DNA of 64,000 nucleotides from Kerstersia similis (GCF_965139615.1 NZ_CBCSIQ010000024.1:1-64000), one strand, 5' to 3'. Shown: positions 35,291 through 45,354, counted from the stretch's first letter. Notes: generated from the sequence alone by a model not told the origin. Numbers and translations are program-made.

Positions 35291-37588
35291 TCAAAGCGCC
35301 ATGTCTTCCCGGTTGGCATCCAGCACCGCCAGCGCCGCCATGTTCACGATGCGCCGTACCGTGGAGCTGGAGGTCAGGATATGCACCGGTGCGGCTGCTC
35401 CCAGCAGGAACGGCCCGACCGCCACATTTCGCCCGGCCGCCGTCTTCAACAGGTTGTAGGCAATATTGCCAGCATCCACATTCGGGCAGACCAGCAGGTT
35501 GGCCGCCCCCTTCAGCGGTGAACCCGGCAACTGCCTCAGGCGCAACGCTTCATCCAGCGCGCTATCGCCATGCATTTCACCATCCACCTCCAGGTGGGGC
35601 GCAGCCTCTCGCACCAGGTCCAGCGCGCGACGCATCTTGGCGCCGGATGCGGAACTGCCGGAACCAAAGTTGGAACGCGACAACAAGGCTACCTTGGGCT
35701 GCAGATCCAGACGGGCCATGCGGTCTGCTGCAGCCACCGTGAACTCAGCAATCTGCTCGGCAGTGGGGTCGTCGTTGACGTGGGTGTCCACCAGCGCCAG
35801 GGTACGTTCGCCCAGCAGCAGGATATTCATGGCACCGTAGGTTCGCGTGCCCGGCTTCATGCCTATAACCTGATCAATAAAGCGCAGGTGATCGTGATAC
35901 GCGCCGACCGTGCCGCAAATCATGCCATCGGCATCGCCCAGCTTCACCATCATCGCACCGATCAGGGTCAGCCGGCGGCGCATTTCCACCCGCGCCATTT
36001 CCTTGGTCACGCCATCCCGGCAACGCATTTCCCAATAGGTCGTCCAATACTGATGGAAGCGCTCGTCGTATTCGGGATTGGTCACTTCCACATCCTGCCC
36101 CAGACGCAGGCGCAGACCGTACTTCTCGATCCGGGCCAGCAATACCTGAGGCCGCCCCACCAGAATGGGGCGTGCCAGCTTTTCGTCCACAATCACCTGC
36201 ACCGCACGCAACACGCGCTCTTCTTCACCTTCCGTGAAAACGATGCGCGCCCGGCCGCCCTGCTTCACCTGCTGGCGGGCAGCGGCAAACACCGGCTTCA
36301 TGAAGGCGCCCGAGTGGTACACGAACTGGCGCAGCTGTTCCACATAGGCGTCCATATCCACGATGGGACGCGTCGCCACGCCATCTTCCATCGCAGCCTT
36401 TGCCACGGCCGGCGCCACGCGGGCCAGCAAACGGGGATCGAAGGGCTTGGGAATCAGATACTCCGGGCCAAAGCGGGCATCGCTGCCGCCATAGGCTGCC
36501 GCCACGACGTCGCTTTGCTCTTCCTGTGCCAGCGCGGTAATCGCATAGACCGCCGCCTTTTCCATGGCACGGGTGATGGTACGCGCGCCCACATCCAGGG
36601 CTCCCCGGAAAATATAGGGGAAGCACAGCACATTGTTGACCTGATTGGGATAATCGGAGCGGCCCGTGGCCATGACCACATCGCCACGGGTGGCATGCGC
36701 CAGCTCCGGCGTAATTTCCGGCGTGGGATTGGCCAGCGCCAGAATCAAGGGCCGTGCATTCATGCCGCGCAACATATCGGCCTTGAGCACACCGCCGGCA
36801 GACAGGCCCAGAAACACATCCGCACCGTCGATGACTTCCGCCAGCGTGCGCGCTTGCGTTGCCTGTGCATACTGCGCCTTGGTTTCATCCATCAAGGCCG
36901 TCCGGCCTTCATAGACCACGCCTTCGATATCCGTCACCCAGATATGCTCGCGCGGCAAGCCCAGATCCACCAGCAATTCCAGGCAGGCCAAGGCTGCTGC
37001 ACCTGCCCCCGACACCACGACCTTGACCTCGGCGATATCCTTCTGCACCACTTTCAAGCCATTGATGAACGCGGCCGCAACGCAAATCGCCGTGCCGTGC
37101 TGATCATCATGAAAGACCGGGATGCTCATCCGCTCGCGCAACTGGCGCTCTACCGTGAAGCACTCGGGTGCCTTGATATCCTCAAGGTTGATGCCGCCAA
37201 ATGTGGACTCCAGGCTGGCGATGATATCCACCAGCTTGTCCGGATCCGTTTCATTGATCTCGATATCGAAGACGTCGATACCTGCGAATTGCTTGAAGAG
37301 GACGGCCTTGCCTTCCATCACCGGCTTGGAGGCCAGTGCGCCGATGTGTCCCAGCCCCAGCACAGCCGTGCCGTTGGTGATGACGCCGACCAGATTGGCG
37401 CGCCCGGTATAACGGGCGGCATTGGCCGGGTCAGCGGCAATTTCTTCGCAAACGGCGGCAACACCAGGCGTATAGGCCAGGCCCAGATCCCGTTGCGTGA
37501 CCAGGGGTTTGCTGGACACAACGGACAATTTCCCCGGCACCGGGAACTCGTGATAGTGCAATGCGGCTTCGCGGTCTTTATTACCCAT
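35291..37588 (-). CDS. maeB: NADP-dependent malic enzyme with C-terminal phosphotransacetylase-like domain
   Basis: MaeB decarboxylates malate to pyruvate, yielding NADPH. The 765-residue length is that of the MaeB class. The malic enzyme part (1-430) shows Y39 (AYTPGVAAV), K94, the metal-binding FHDDQHGTAI (159-168) and the Rossmann loop GAGAAA (194-199). The C-terminal part (about 440-765) resembles phosphotransacetylase, known in this class to be regulatory. AAGGAG lies seven bases before the ATG. A LysR-type gene is divergent with dyad operators between them. Confidence 0.96.
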   Translation of the reverse strand: MGNKDREAALHYHEFPVPGKLSVVSSKPLVTQRDLGLAYTPGVAAVCEEIAADPANAARYTGRANLVGVITNGTAVLGLGHIGALASKPVMEGKAVLFKQFAGIDVFDIEINETDPDKLVDIIASLESTFGGINLEDIKAPECFTVERQLRERMSIPVFHDDQHGTAICVAAAFINGLKVVQKDIAEVKVVVSGAGAAALACLELLVDLGLPREHIWVTDIEGVVYEGRTALMDETKAQYAQATQARTLAEVIDGADVFLGLSAGGVLKADMLRGMNARPLILALANPTPEITPELAHATRGDVVMATGRSDYPNQVNNVLCFPYIFRGALDVGARTITRAMEKAAVYAITALAQEEQSDVVAAAYGGSDARFGPEYLIPKPFDPRLLARVAPAVAKAAMEDGVATRPIVDMDAYVEQLRQFVYHSGAFMKPVFAAARQQVKQGGRARIVFTEGEEERVLRAVQVIVDEKLARPILVGRPQVLLARIEKYGLRLRLGQDVEVTNPEYDERFHQYWTTYWEMRCRDGVTKEMARVEMRRRLTLIGAMMVKLGDADGMICGTVGAYHDHLRFIDQVIGMKPGTRTYGAMNILLLGERTLALVDTHVNDDPTAEQIAEFTVAAADRMARLDLQPKVALLSRSNFGSGSSASGAKMRRALDLVREAAPHLEVDGEMHGDSALDEALRLRQLPGSPLKGAANLLVCPNVDAGNIAYNLLKTAAGRNVAVGPFLLGAAAPVHILTSSSTVRRIVNMAALAVLDANREDMAL

Positions 37589-37633
37589 GATCCAACTCCT
37601 TCAGTCGATAGTCAGGATTCTAGGCGCCAACAC

Positions 37634-37654
37634 ATAACCAAATTATTTTGTTAT
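37634..37654. promoter_or_regulatory. Probable LysR-type operator, near-perfect 21-bp palindrome
   Basis: The dyad ATAAC-x-AAAT-x-ATTT-x-GTTAT is centred on 37644 and is symmetrical except for one mismatched base pair. It lies in the maeB-LysR gap and has the T-N11-A form expected of LysR operators. Confidence 0.65.
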
Positions 37655-37664
37655 ATGATCAAGC

Positions 37665-37682
37665 CATAACATTTTCGTTATG
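37665..37682. promoter_or_regulatory. Second dyad of the maeB-LysR regulatory region
   Basis: CATAACattttcGTTATG is a perfect 6-bp inverted repeat with a 6-base spacer. It shares ATAAC/GTTAT half-sites with the palindrome about 30 bp to its left, which suggests the same regulator binds both. Confidence 0.6.
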
Positions 37683-37760
37683 CATCGCGCATGATTTCCG
37701 GCGACTTGTGGCACCGTGCCTTGCCTGTTGCCCGCCACGCCCTTTTTCCAGCGCCACGCC

Positions 37761-38810
37761 ATGTCCACCTTGCCTCCCCCTCGCCCCACCCGGCGACCGC
37801 CCGCCACGCCCCCGGACGACACCACCGACCAGGCCGGACATGACCCGCAACGCCTCGCCCGTCGCCTGTCCGCGCGCCTGAAAATGCGACACCTGCAGCT
37901 CCTGCTGCTGATCCAGCAGCACGGCTCGCTGACGCGCGTGGCAGAACAGCTCTCCACCAGTCAGCCGGCCATCACCAATACCCTGAGCGAACTGGAATCT
38001 CTTTTCGGCGCGCCGCTCTTTGACCGTTCTGCGCGCGGCATGGCCCCGACCGCGCTGGGGCATATCGTGCTGGCACGGGCTGAGGTCATCATCAACGACC
38101 TGGGGCACCTGGTGCATGATGTCCAGGCCGCCGGCGCAGGCCTTGCCGCCCGCTTGCAGATTGGCACTACGCCGTTTGTTTCCAGCCGGATCATCTGCGA
38201 CACGCTGACCCGTTTACAAGAAGACGAGCCACGGCTGGCAGCACGTGTCCATCAGGGCACCAGCGCGCAATTGCTGGCGCAATTGCGTGACCACAGCCTG
38301 GATGCCGCCATCGGCCGCGCCGACCCGGCCTTGAACCTGGAGGGCCTGGATTTCGAACCGCTCTATCCACAGCCGCCAAGACTGATCGCCAATCGCCGGT
38401 TGGCAGCGCAATTGGGCCGCCGCCCCCTGGACTGGCAAACGCTCGCGCAACTGGACTGGATTCTGGGCGCGCCTGGCACCCCCATGCGCGAACAGGTCGC
38501 CGGGCTGTTCCTGCGGGCCGGCATTGCGCCGCCGCTGCCCCTCACAGAAAGCCACTCAACAGAGTTGATCGGTACCTTGATTGCCGGCAGCGAACAGGCC
38601 ATTTCGATCGTCCCCGCCGATATCGCCAACGAGCTGGTGCGTGTCGCGGGCGTCGCCATCGTGCCTTACTCCCTGGGCTGGCAACTGCCCCCCATTGCGC
38701 TGTTCACACGGCGCGACAGCCGCGCGCATCCCGGCACCCAGCGGTTTGCCGCCGCCTTGCGGGCAGCCTGCCGGCAAATGCTGCCCACAAGGCCCGCCGA
38801 CCCCTATTGA
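37761..38810 (+). CDS. LysR-family transcriptional regulator
   Basis: The 349-residue protein has the LysR helix-turn-helix at about residues 45-105 (MRHLQLLLLIQQHGSLTRVAEQL, LSTSQPAITNTLSELE, LFDRSARGMAPTALG) and a substrate-binding effector domain behind it. The first 45 residues are Pro/Arg/Thr-rich, longer than usual for the family. It is divergent from maeB, with two related dyads between them, so control of maeB and of itself is likely; the effector is unknown. The ATG at 37761 is preferred over one at 37716. It resembles the GbpR/CbbR-like subset with the MRHLQ start. Confidence 0.9.
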   Translation: MSTLPPPRPTRRPPATPPDDTTDQAGHDPQRLARRLSARLKMRHLQLLLLIQQHGSLTRVAEQLSTSQPAITNTLSELESLFGAPLFDRSARGMAPTALGHIVLARAEVIINDLGHLVHDVQAAGAGLAARLQIGTTPFVSSRIICDTLTRLQEDEPRLAARVHQGTSAQLLAQLRDHSLDAAIGRADPALNLEGLDFEPLYPQPPRLIANRRLAAQLGRRPLDWQTLAQLDWILGAPGTPMREQVAGLFLRAGIAPPLPLTESHSTELIGTLIAGSEQAISIVPADIANELVRVAGVAIVPYSLGWQLPPIALFTRRDSRAHPGTQRFAAALRAACRQMLPTRPADPY

Positions 38811-38852
38811 AATCAAGCGATGCCCGCGACACACCTGCGCCGCTATCCCCGC

Positions 38853-40631
38853 TTACGCCGATTCGCCCAAGGTCAGACGCGGCACCGCTGCCAGCAAACG
38901 TTGCGCCGCATGGGACTGCGCTTGTTCCAGCACTTGCCGAGCCGGGCCGATCTCCGCAATTTTTCCTGACTCCATGACAGCAATCCGGTCAGCCATATAT
39001 TCCACGACGCTGAAATTATGGGTGATAAAGAGATAAGCCATGCCGGTTTCCGCCTGCAGTTCGCGCAGCAGGTCCAGTATCTGCGCCTGAATGGAAACAT
39101 CCAGCGCCGATGTCGGCTCATCCAGCACCAGCACGGCCGGTTCCACCGCCAACGCCCGGGCAATGGCGATGCGCTGGCGCTGCCCACCGGAAAATTCATG
39201 CGGCCAACGCATGGCCGCATCCTCTGGCAAGCCGACACGCCGCAACAGACTGGCAATGCGGCGTTGCCGCTCGCTCTTGTCCCACTCCGGCCGCAGCGAC
39301 GACAGGCCTTCTTCAATGGCCTGCCCGACACGCATGCGCGGGTCCAGCGAACCGTAGGGATCCTGAAACACGATCTGTATGCCGCGCCGCAGACGGCGCA
39401 TGGTGCGGCGATCAGCGCGAAAAACATCCGCGCCTTGCAAGCGCACATCACCGCTGACCTCTGCCTGCGCATCCAGCAGGCGCAGCAAGGCTTTGCCTGT
39501 CGTGGTTTTGCCGCAGCCGGACTCTCCGAGCAAGGCCAGCGTCTCACCAGCCTGAAGCTCGAAAGACAAGCCATCCACCACATGCTTGCGCGCCCGCCGC
39601 CGCAGCCAGCCGCCTGCGCCGACCGGATAGGAAACCGACAGATTCTGAACCGACAGCGCCAATACGGCATCCGCCTTCAACCCGCCTGCCTGATTGGCCT
39701 GATCGGCCTGATGAGTGACAAGCGCCTGGCCCGCCCCGATGACGCCCACTTGCGTTGGCACGGCCTGCGGCGCCGTCCACGACGCAGCGGCATGAGCGCT
39801 CAAGGGTCGGCCACGCTTTTCATATGACGGAATCGCATCAAACAATTGCTGCACATAAGGATGGCCTGCCTGCCGAAAAAACACATCAGCCGGCGCACTG
39901 ACCAGCACTTCGCCGTGACGCATGACCGCCACATGATCCGCCACGCGCTGCACCACAGCCAGGTCGTGGCTGATCAACAGCACCGCCATTTCGAGTTCCT
40001 GCTGAATATCCGCCAGCAAATCCAGAATCTGAGCCTGCACGGTGACATCCAGCGCTGTCGTCGGTTCATCCGCAATCAGCAATGCCGGTTCGGCGGCCAG
40101 CGCAATGGCAATCATGATGCGCTGCTTCTGGCCCCCGGAAAACTGGAATGGGTAGTCATCTATCCGACTGGCGGCTTCGGCTATCCCGACACGATCGAGC
40201 CAACGTATGGCCCGCTCGCGCAAGGCCGCGCCACGCAATCTGGTATGGGCCTGCAGCGTTTCCATGATCTGATCGCCCACACGCATGACAGGATTCAAGC
40301 TGGTGGAAGGCTCCTGAAAAATCATGCCGATCCGGCCGCCGCGCACACGCCGCATGGCCTGTTCGGAAACACCGGAGATTTCTTCCCCTGCCAGGCGAAC
40401 CGTGCCGCCCGTTAACTGGGCCGCTGCCGGCAAAAGCCGCATCAAGGCCAGCGCCGTCATGCTCTTGCCGCTGCCGGACTCCCCCACCAACGCAAAGGTT
40501 TGGCCCCGCGCAATGCTGAACGCCAGGTCCTTGACCACCCGGACATCATCCAGCCCGGTATCCACATCCACATCCAGACCACTGACTTCCAGCAACAACC
40601 CGGACGCCGCCGCGGTATTTTTCTGATTCAT
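38853..40631 (-). CDS. yejF: Peptide ABC transporter ATPase with two fused nucleotide-binding domains, YejF-like
   Basis: The 592-residue protein is a tandem ATPase. NBD1 has Walker A GESGSGKS (50-57), signature FSGGQKQR and Walker B LLIADEP. NBD2 has Walker A GESGCGKT (369-376), signature FSGGQRQR and Walker B VLVLDEP. It drives peptide import by the YejABEF-type importer encoded upstream; in E. coli that system takes up microcin C and related peptides. The start overlaps the yejE stop codon as ATGA. The linker between domains (about 275-325) is longer and less conserved than the rest. Confidence 0.9.
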   Translation of the reverse strand: MNQKNTAAASGLLLEVSGLDVDVDTGLDDVRVVKDLAFSIARGQTFALVGESGSGKSMTALALMRLLPAAAQLTGGTVRLAGEEISGVSEQAMRRVRGGRIGMIFQEPSTSLNPVMRVGDQIMETLQAHTRLRGAALRERAIRWLDRVGIAEAASRIDDYPFQFSGGQKQRIMIAIALAAEPALLIADEPTTALDVTVQAQILDLLADIQQELEMAVLLISHDLAVVQRVADHVAVMRHGEVLVSAPADVFFRQAGHPYVQQLFDAIPSYEKRGRPLSAHAAASWTAPQAVPTQVGVIGAGQALVTHQADQANQAGGLKADAVLALSVQNLSVSYPVGAGGWLRRRARKHVVDGLSFELQAGETLALLGESGCGKTTTGKALLRLLDAQAEVSGDVRLQGADVFRADRRTMRRLRRGIQIVFQDPYGSLDPRMRVGQAIEEGLSSLRPEWDKSERQRRIASLLRRVGLPEDAAMRWPHEFSGGQRQRIAIARALAVEPAVLVLDEPTSALDVSIQAQILDLLRELQAETGMAYLFITHNFSVVEYMADRIAVMESGKIAEIGPARQVLEQAQSHAAQRLLAAVPRLTLGESA

Positions 40632-42133
40632 TTCCCTTCCCCGTTGGCGGCGTGTGCCGAAGATGCCATCCGGACGGCGCTCGCCGGCCGTTCACGACGC
40701 TTGAAACGCCGGCGCGGGCGGGCATGATTGCCATTCGGGTCAAAGGCATCGCGCACGGCATCAGCAAAAAGGTTGGCAGCCAGCACCAGCGCGAGCATAA
40801 AGCCAAACGCGGTCAGCAGATTCCACCAAATCATGGGATCCCGCGACATTTCCAGCCGCGCCATATCAATCATCGACCCGAATGAACGGGTCGTCGCATC
40901 GACACCAATCCCCAGATAGGACAGCACGGCCTCGTACAGCACCAGACCTGAAAACTCCAGCACGGCAGTAATCAGTACGATATGGGTCACATTGGGCAAC
41001 AGGTGACGCAGCATGATGCGCCAATGCGATACGCCAAAAGCGCGCGCCGCCTGGACGTACTCCAGCTCGCGCAGCTTGAGCGCTTCGGCCCGCAACAGCC
41101 GGCACAGGCCAGCCCAGCCCGTCAACCCCAGCACCATGCACAACAGGAACAGTCGCAGATCGGCGCGCTCGGCAGCCGTACCATAGAGTTCCGGGTGGCG
41201 GTCGATGAAACCCTGCATCAACAATACGCAGGCGGCAATCAGCAGCACCCCCGGGATGGACGTCAGAATGGTGTAAAGATACTGGATGACGGTATCTACC
41301 CGGCCCTTGAAATACCCTGCGGCAATACCGAAGAACAACGCTGGCGGCAACATCGCCAGCAAGGTAAGAAACCCGATCACCAGCGCCGTACGCAGGCTTT
41401 TCATGGCCTGCCACAGCACATCATTGCCTGTACGGTCGGTGCCCAGAATGTGGTACCCACCAGCCAGACTGATCGCCAGCGCCACCAGGAGCAAGAGCAG
41501 GCTGGCCGTGCACCACAAGGCCAGCCAGGGATAGACCGTCCGCCGCGCCAGCACATCGCTGGCTGCCTGACGCCAGCCCCCGCCGCGCCGCCCCAGGACA
41601 GCCAGTCCGGCGGCGGCCAGCAGCACGGCAGCAAGTACGCCCGCGGCAACGCCCAGGCCTGCCCGCCTGGCGATATCGCCACCCCGCTGCGCCTCGGGGT
41701 CGTCCAGATGCGCGCCACCATGCTTCAAACGCGGAAAATCCCGTACCGTGATGCCATCAATCAGCAAGGACTCCTTGGTGAATTGATAGGCCGACAACGG
41801 CGCGGAATATGTCTTTTCGGTAGAGGACAGCGCAGTCCCGTCCAGCAACAGATCCAGCGCAGATCGGACCACAGGCGCATAACTGGGCGGCGCATCAGCC
41901 GCCGCGCCGGGCACAGGGGGCAACTGGGGCCGGAAATGAATGCTATCGAGCAAAGCGATACTGCCAAAGACCACCAGCACCAGCGCCGAGCAGGCCGCCG
42001 GCGCCCGCCGGAAGACTTCACGCCAACTCGCGCGCAGCGCAGGCAAACGACGCACCCGCCAGGCATAGATCAGCAGAAACGCCAGCACCAGGAAAAGCGC
42101 GGCATCGGTCCAGAGCAAGACAAACTTGGGCAT
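40628..42133 (-). CDS. yejE: Peptide ABC transporter permease, YejE-like
   Basis: This 501-residue permease has two N-terminal helices (about 8-25 and 45-65), a periplasmic segment with the ALSSTEKTYSAPLSAYQF region, and the DppC-type permease core with the EAA-like loop ALKLRELEYVQAARAFGVS. A further helix pair lies at about 155-225. It forms the channel with YejB. It overlaps yejF by four bases and starts nine bases after the yejB stop codon, so the operon is tightly coupled. Confidence 0.88.
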   Translation of the reverse strand: MPKFVLLWTDAALFLVLAFLLIYAWRVRRLPALRASWREVFRRAPAACSALVLVVFGSIALLDSIHFRPQLPPVPGAAADAPPSYAPVVRSALDLLLDGTALSSTEKTYSAPLSAYQFTKESLLIDGITVRDFPRLKHGGAHLDDPEAQRGGDIARRAGLGVAAGVLAAVLLAAAGLAVLGRRGGGWRQAASDVLARRTVYPWLALWCTASLLLLLVALAISLAGGYHILGTDRTGNDVLWQAMKSLRTALVIGFLTLLAMLPPALFFGIAAGYFKGRVDTVIQYLYTILTSIPGVLLIAACVLLMQGFIDRHPELYGTAAERADLRLFLLCMVLGLTGWAGLCRLLRAEALKLRELEYVQAARAFGVSHWRIMLRHLLPNVTHIVLITAVLEFSGLVLYEAVLSYLGIGVDATTRSFGSMIDMARLEMSRDPMIWWNLLTAFGFMLALVLAANLFADAVRDAFDPNGNHARPRRRFKRRERPASAVRMASSAHAANGEGK

Positions 42134-42142
42134 GCGGGCCGC

Positions 42143-43120
42143 CTATTGGAAACGCACGCGGGGATCGGCCAGCGTGTAGGAAATATCAGCGAGCAACACC
42201 CCAACGATATACAAGGATGCCCCCAGGAAAACCATGGCTCGCACCACGGAAAAATCCTGGGCATTAATGGCATCAATGGTATAGCTGCCCAGCCCCGGAA
42301 TGCCGAAAAAGGCTTCGGCCACCAGGCTGCCCATGAACAGCAGCGGAATGGCCGACACGGCGCCAGTCAGGATAGGCAGCAGCGCATTGCGCAACACATG
42401 GCGGAACAACACCACGGTTTCTGACAACCCTTTGGAGCGCGCCGTGCGCACATAATCCTTGCCGATTTCCTCCAGGAACAAAGTGCGGTAGAACCGCGCT
42501 TCCGGCCCCAAGCGGGCGATGACCGCCACCAGCACCGGCAAGGCCAGGAAGCGGATCATATCCATGCCCGGCTGATAACCGGAGTACGGCACCAGTTGCC
42601 AGACCTTCGCAAACAGCCATTGCCCGGCAATGATGTAAAACAGGCTGGAAATGGAGAGCAGAATCACGCATAGCACCACCCCCCAGAAATCCAGCGGTGT
42701 GGCGCGGAAAAATACCAGCAGCAAGGCAAACACGATGCTGGCGGCCATGCCCAGGATGAAACTGGGAATCGCCAAGGCCAGGCTGGGCCCGATGCGGTCA
42801 CGTATTTCCCGGCCGATATCCCGTCCAGAATCCGATTGGCCAAAATCCAGTGCCAGCAAAGGCGCTGAACGCGTATAGAAAATAGTGTCGGTCAGCTTGC
42901 CACTGCCCGATGCCTCGGCGTTATAAAACAGCGGCTTGTCATAGCCATGCGCCACTTTCCATTGCTCGACCGCTTGCTGACTGATGCGCTGACCGCCGAT
43001 CGCCACACGCGCCATGTCATCCGTGCTGTTGACCCAGAAGAACAGCAGAAAAGTCAAAAGGTTGACTCCGACCAGGATGAACACGCCATGCAATAGCCGG
43101 CGTAGTGTGTAAGCCATCAT
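42143..43120 (-). CDS. yejB: Peptide ABC transporter permease, YejB-like
   Basis: The 325-residue protein is a DppB-type permease starting MMAYTLRRLLHGVFILVGVNLLTFLLFFWV. It has six predicted membrane spans and the EAA-type loop YVRTARSKGLSETVVLFRHVLRNALLP. The start at 43120 overlaps the stop of the binding-protein gene as ATGA, with GGGAG upstream; a longer frame to 43234 lies inside that gene and is rejected. It pairs with YejE. Confidence 0.9.
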   Translation of the reverse strand: MMAYTLRRLLHGVFILVGVNLLTFLLFFWVNSTDDMARVAIGGQRISQQAVEQWKVAHGYDKPLFYNAEASGSGKLTDTIFYTRSAPLLALDFGQSDSGRDIGREIRDRIGPSLALAIPSFILGMAASIVFALLLVFFRATPLDFWGVVLCVILLSISSLFYIIAGQWLFAKVWQLVPYSGYQPGMDMIRFLALPVLVAVIARLGPEARFYRTLFLEEIGKDYVRTARSKGLSETVVLFRHVLRNALLPILTGAVSAIPLLFMGSLVAEAFFGIPGLGSYTIDAINAQDFSVVRAMVFLGASLYIVGVLLADISYTLADPRVRFQ

Positions 43121-45354
43121 GCTTGCTTGTCTCCCTCGGGCCGCATCGCCCGGTGATCGCGGCGGCGCAAGGCCCGGACGCCCAACACAGCACCCAGCAC
43201 GACCAGGGCGCCGACCAGCCACAATGGCCACCACGACGGCGCGTTCCAGCGCGCTACGTGCTCGATACGCTGGTCAACGTCCAGCCTGAGATACGGCAAA
43301 TTGTTGCGCACCATCTGCGTCGGTTTGGCATTGTGCAGCCACTGATGATAGGCGCCGCCAGACATCGGGAAATAACCGAACATCCATGGTGCGTCCCGCT
43401 GCAACAACACGACCATGCGGTCAATCAAGGCCTTTTTCTCCGGGCCGTCATCCAGAAAACGCATTTGCTCAAACAGGGCGTCAAATTCTGGATTGACATA
43501 ATTGACGGCATTTTCTCCGCCGAATGCCGCTTTGCCATTGGGACCATACAGCATGAACAAAAAGTTCTCGGCGTCCGGATAATCCGCCACCCAGCCCCAC
43601 ATGAAGAGCTGGGCGCTGCCGTTGCGCATTTTTTCCTGGAAACGGTTGAAATCCGTCGCGCGGACTTCCAGCTGAATGCCCAGCTTGGCCAATTGGCGGC
43701 GGTACCAGTCTTCCGCCGGATTGGAACCCACCCCGGTCATGGAATCGTAGAACAGCACCAGCGGCCGGCCAGTCTCGGCATCACGCCCATCCGGATAGCC
43801 GGCTTCCGCCAGCAAACGCCGAGCCTCTTCCAGCGACTTGCGCACCGGCTTGCCATCGACGACGTCATAAACCTGGGTATTGATTCCCTCCGGGCCATCT
43901 TCATACCCCAGCACACCGGGAGGAACCGGCCCCTGCGCCACCAGCGCCTGGCTATTTTCGAACAGCGCAACGTACTCTTCCCAGTCGAAGGCAATACTGA
44001 TGGCCTGACGCAATTTCCGGTTGCGTTCCGCCTGTTCGGGGCTATCCCCCTTGCCTACCACGGGATCATTCCAATTGAAGCCGAGGTACCAGATGGTGGT
44101 TTCGACCGTACTGGGCAACTGAATACCCCGCTCGGCATAGCGCGCTGCCTTGTCGGCGGAGTCGCCCGCCGCGACACGCATGGCCACGCCCAACTCGCCC
44201 CGTTCCATCTGCGGCAGGTCGTAATAGCCCTGCATGAACTTGCCGGTCAGGGGAATTGCCTCTTTTTCCAGGCTGAACACGGCCCGGTCCACAAAAGGCA
44301 TCCTTTTGCCGCAGTCTTGCAGCAGGCCCGCCGCCTCGTCTCCCGGCTCCCCCTCGCAAGGATAGGATTCACCACGGAAATTCGGATTGCGCTCCAGAAC
44401 ATGACGCCGGTTACGCAAAGACTCCGCCAGGTAATACGGTCCCGTCCCCACCGGCCAGGTATCCAGCGACAGATCCCGCTCGGCCATGCCCGGCTGATGA
44501 TAGAAGCGGTCTGCCTCCCACGGCACCGGCGCCAAGAACGTCATGGCCAGCCAATATTTGAACTGGGGGTATTTGCCTTTGACGCGCACCCGCAGCGTAT
44601 GATCGTCCAGGGCTTCCACACCGGCAAAACCATGATCCCGCAGATCCAGCCAAGGCAATTCGCGCCTGTCCGCGTCAGGATGCTGCTGACGAAACTCGCC
44701 CAGCGCCTTGTCATAGGCCTGTTTCAGTCTATGGCTGTATTCCTCCATGCCTTCGACGTGCTCTGCCATCACGGACAGAATGGGCGAAGCCAGACGCGGA
44801 TGGGCCAGGCGCCGGAATGCATAAACATAATCGTGCGCGGTCAGCTCCCGGGTACCGGTTTCCGGGAAATCCGGCACGCCGGTCACTGCTGCCAGATCCT
44901 CCGCAGCAATGGGCCAATACCGGTAGCCCCTCGCTTCAGTCCGTGCAAATGCCGGGTGCGGCTGGAACAGAATGCCCGGGCGCAGACGGATGTCATAAAC
45001 GCTTTCCGCAATGCTCTCGCCCGGCGCATCCGCCGGCAACGGCTTGCCCGCAGCGTCGTAATACACCGGTTCGCTGATGGCTTCGGCGGCACGGGGAATC
45101 AACTCATACGGCCGCTTGAGGTAGTGATAGCCGTAGAGCGGTTCGTAGATATTGTAGGTATAGGGGGTCTCGTCCGTCGCATAGGACTTGGCCGGATCCA
45201 GCGATTTTGGCGAACGGCTGATGAACGTGGTGTACAGCGTGTTCTGCGCCATGGCCCCATCCGGATAGGGGCTGTTCACCGGCGTTCGTTCACACCCGGC
45301 CAGCCAGACGGCCGCCAGCATTGCTCCCCATCGTGCCCACCGCAATACGCGCAT
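43117..45354 (-). CDS. yejA: Extracellular peptide-binding lipoprotein with C-terminal membrane helix, YejA-like
   Basis: This 745-residue substrate-binding protein has a lipoprotein signal (VWLAGC, Cys21). The family-5 binding-protein fold runs through most of the chain (for example ISRSPKSLDPAKSYATDETPYTY and TVETTIWYLGFNWNDPVVG). It is longer than common YejA proteins and ends in a membrane helix (about 710-728, LWLVGALVVLGAVLGV) followed by a basic tail, so it may be anchored at both ends. It is first of four overlapping genes of the importer. Substrate is inferred to be peptide. Confidence 0.87.
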   Translation of the reverse strand: MRVLRWARWGAMLAAVWLAGCERTPVNSPYPDGAMAQNTLYTTFISRSPKSLDPAKSYATDETPYTYNIYEPLYGYHYLKRPYELIPRAAEAISEPVYYDAAGKPLPADAPGESIAESVYDIRLRPGILFQPHPAFARTEARGYRYWPIAAEDLAAVTGVPDFPETGTRELTAHDYVYAFRRLAHPRLASPILSVMAEHVEGMEEYSHRLKQAYDKALGEFRQQHPDADRRELPWLDLRDHGFAGVEALDDHTLRVRVKGKYPQFKYWLAMTFLAPVPWEADRFYHQPGMAERDLSLDTWPVGTGPYYLAESLRNRRHVLERNPNFRGESYPCEGEPGDEAAGLLQDCGKRMPFVDRAVFSLEKEAIPLTGKFMQGYYDLPQMERGELGVAMRVAAGDSADKAARYAERGIQLPSTVETTIWYLGFNWNDPVVGKGDSPEQAERNRKLRQAISIAFDWEEYVALFENSQALVAQGPVPPGVLGYEDGPEGINTQVYDVVDGKPVRKSLEEARRLLAEAGYPDGRDAETGRPLVLFYDSMTGVGSNPAEDWYRRQLAKLGIQLEVRATDFNRFQEKMRNGSAQLFMWGWVADYPDAENFLFMLYGPNGKAAFGGENAVNYVNPEFDALFEQMRFLDDGPEKKALIDRMVVLLQRDAPWMFGYFPMSGGAYHQWLHNAKPTQMVRNNLPYLRLDVDQRIEHVARWNAPSWWPLWLVGALVVLGAVLGVRALRRRDHRAMRPEGDKQA

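Noticed and set aside
35570..37669. A 699-codon plus-strand frame opposite maeB
   Set aside because: maeB is certain from its motifs and its length; the antisense frame is a third-position GC artefact.
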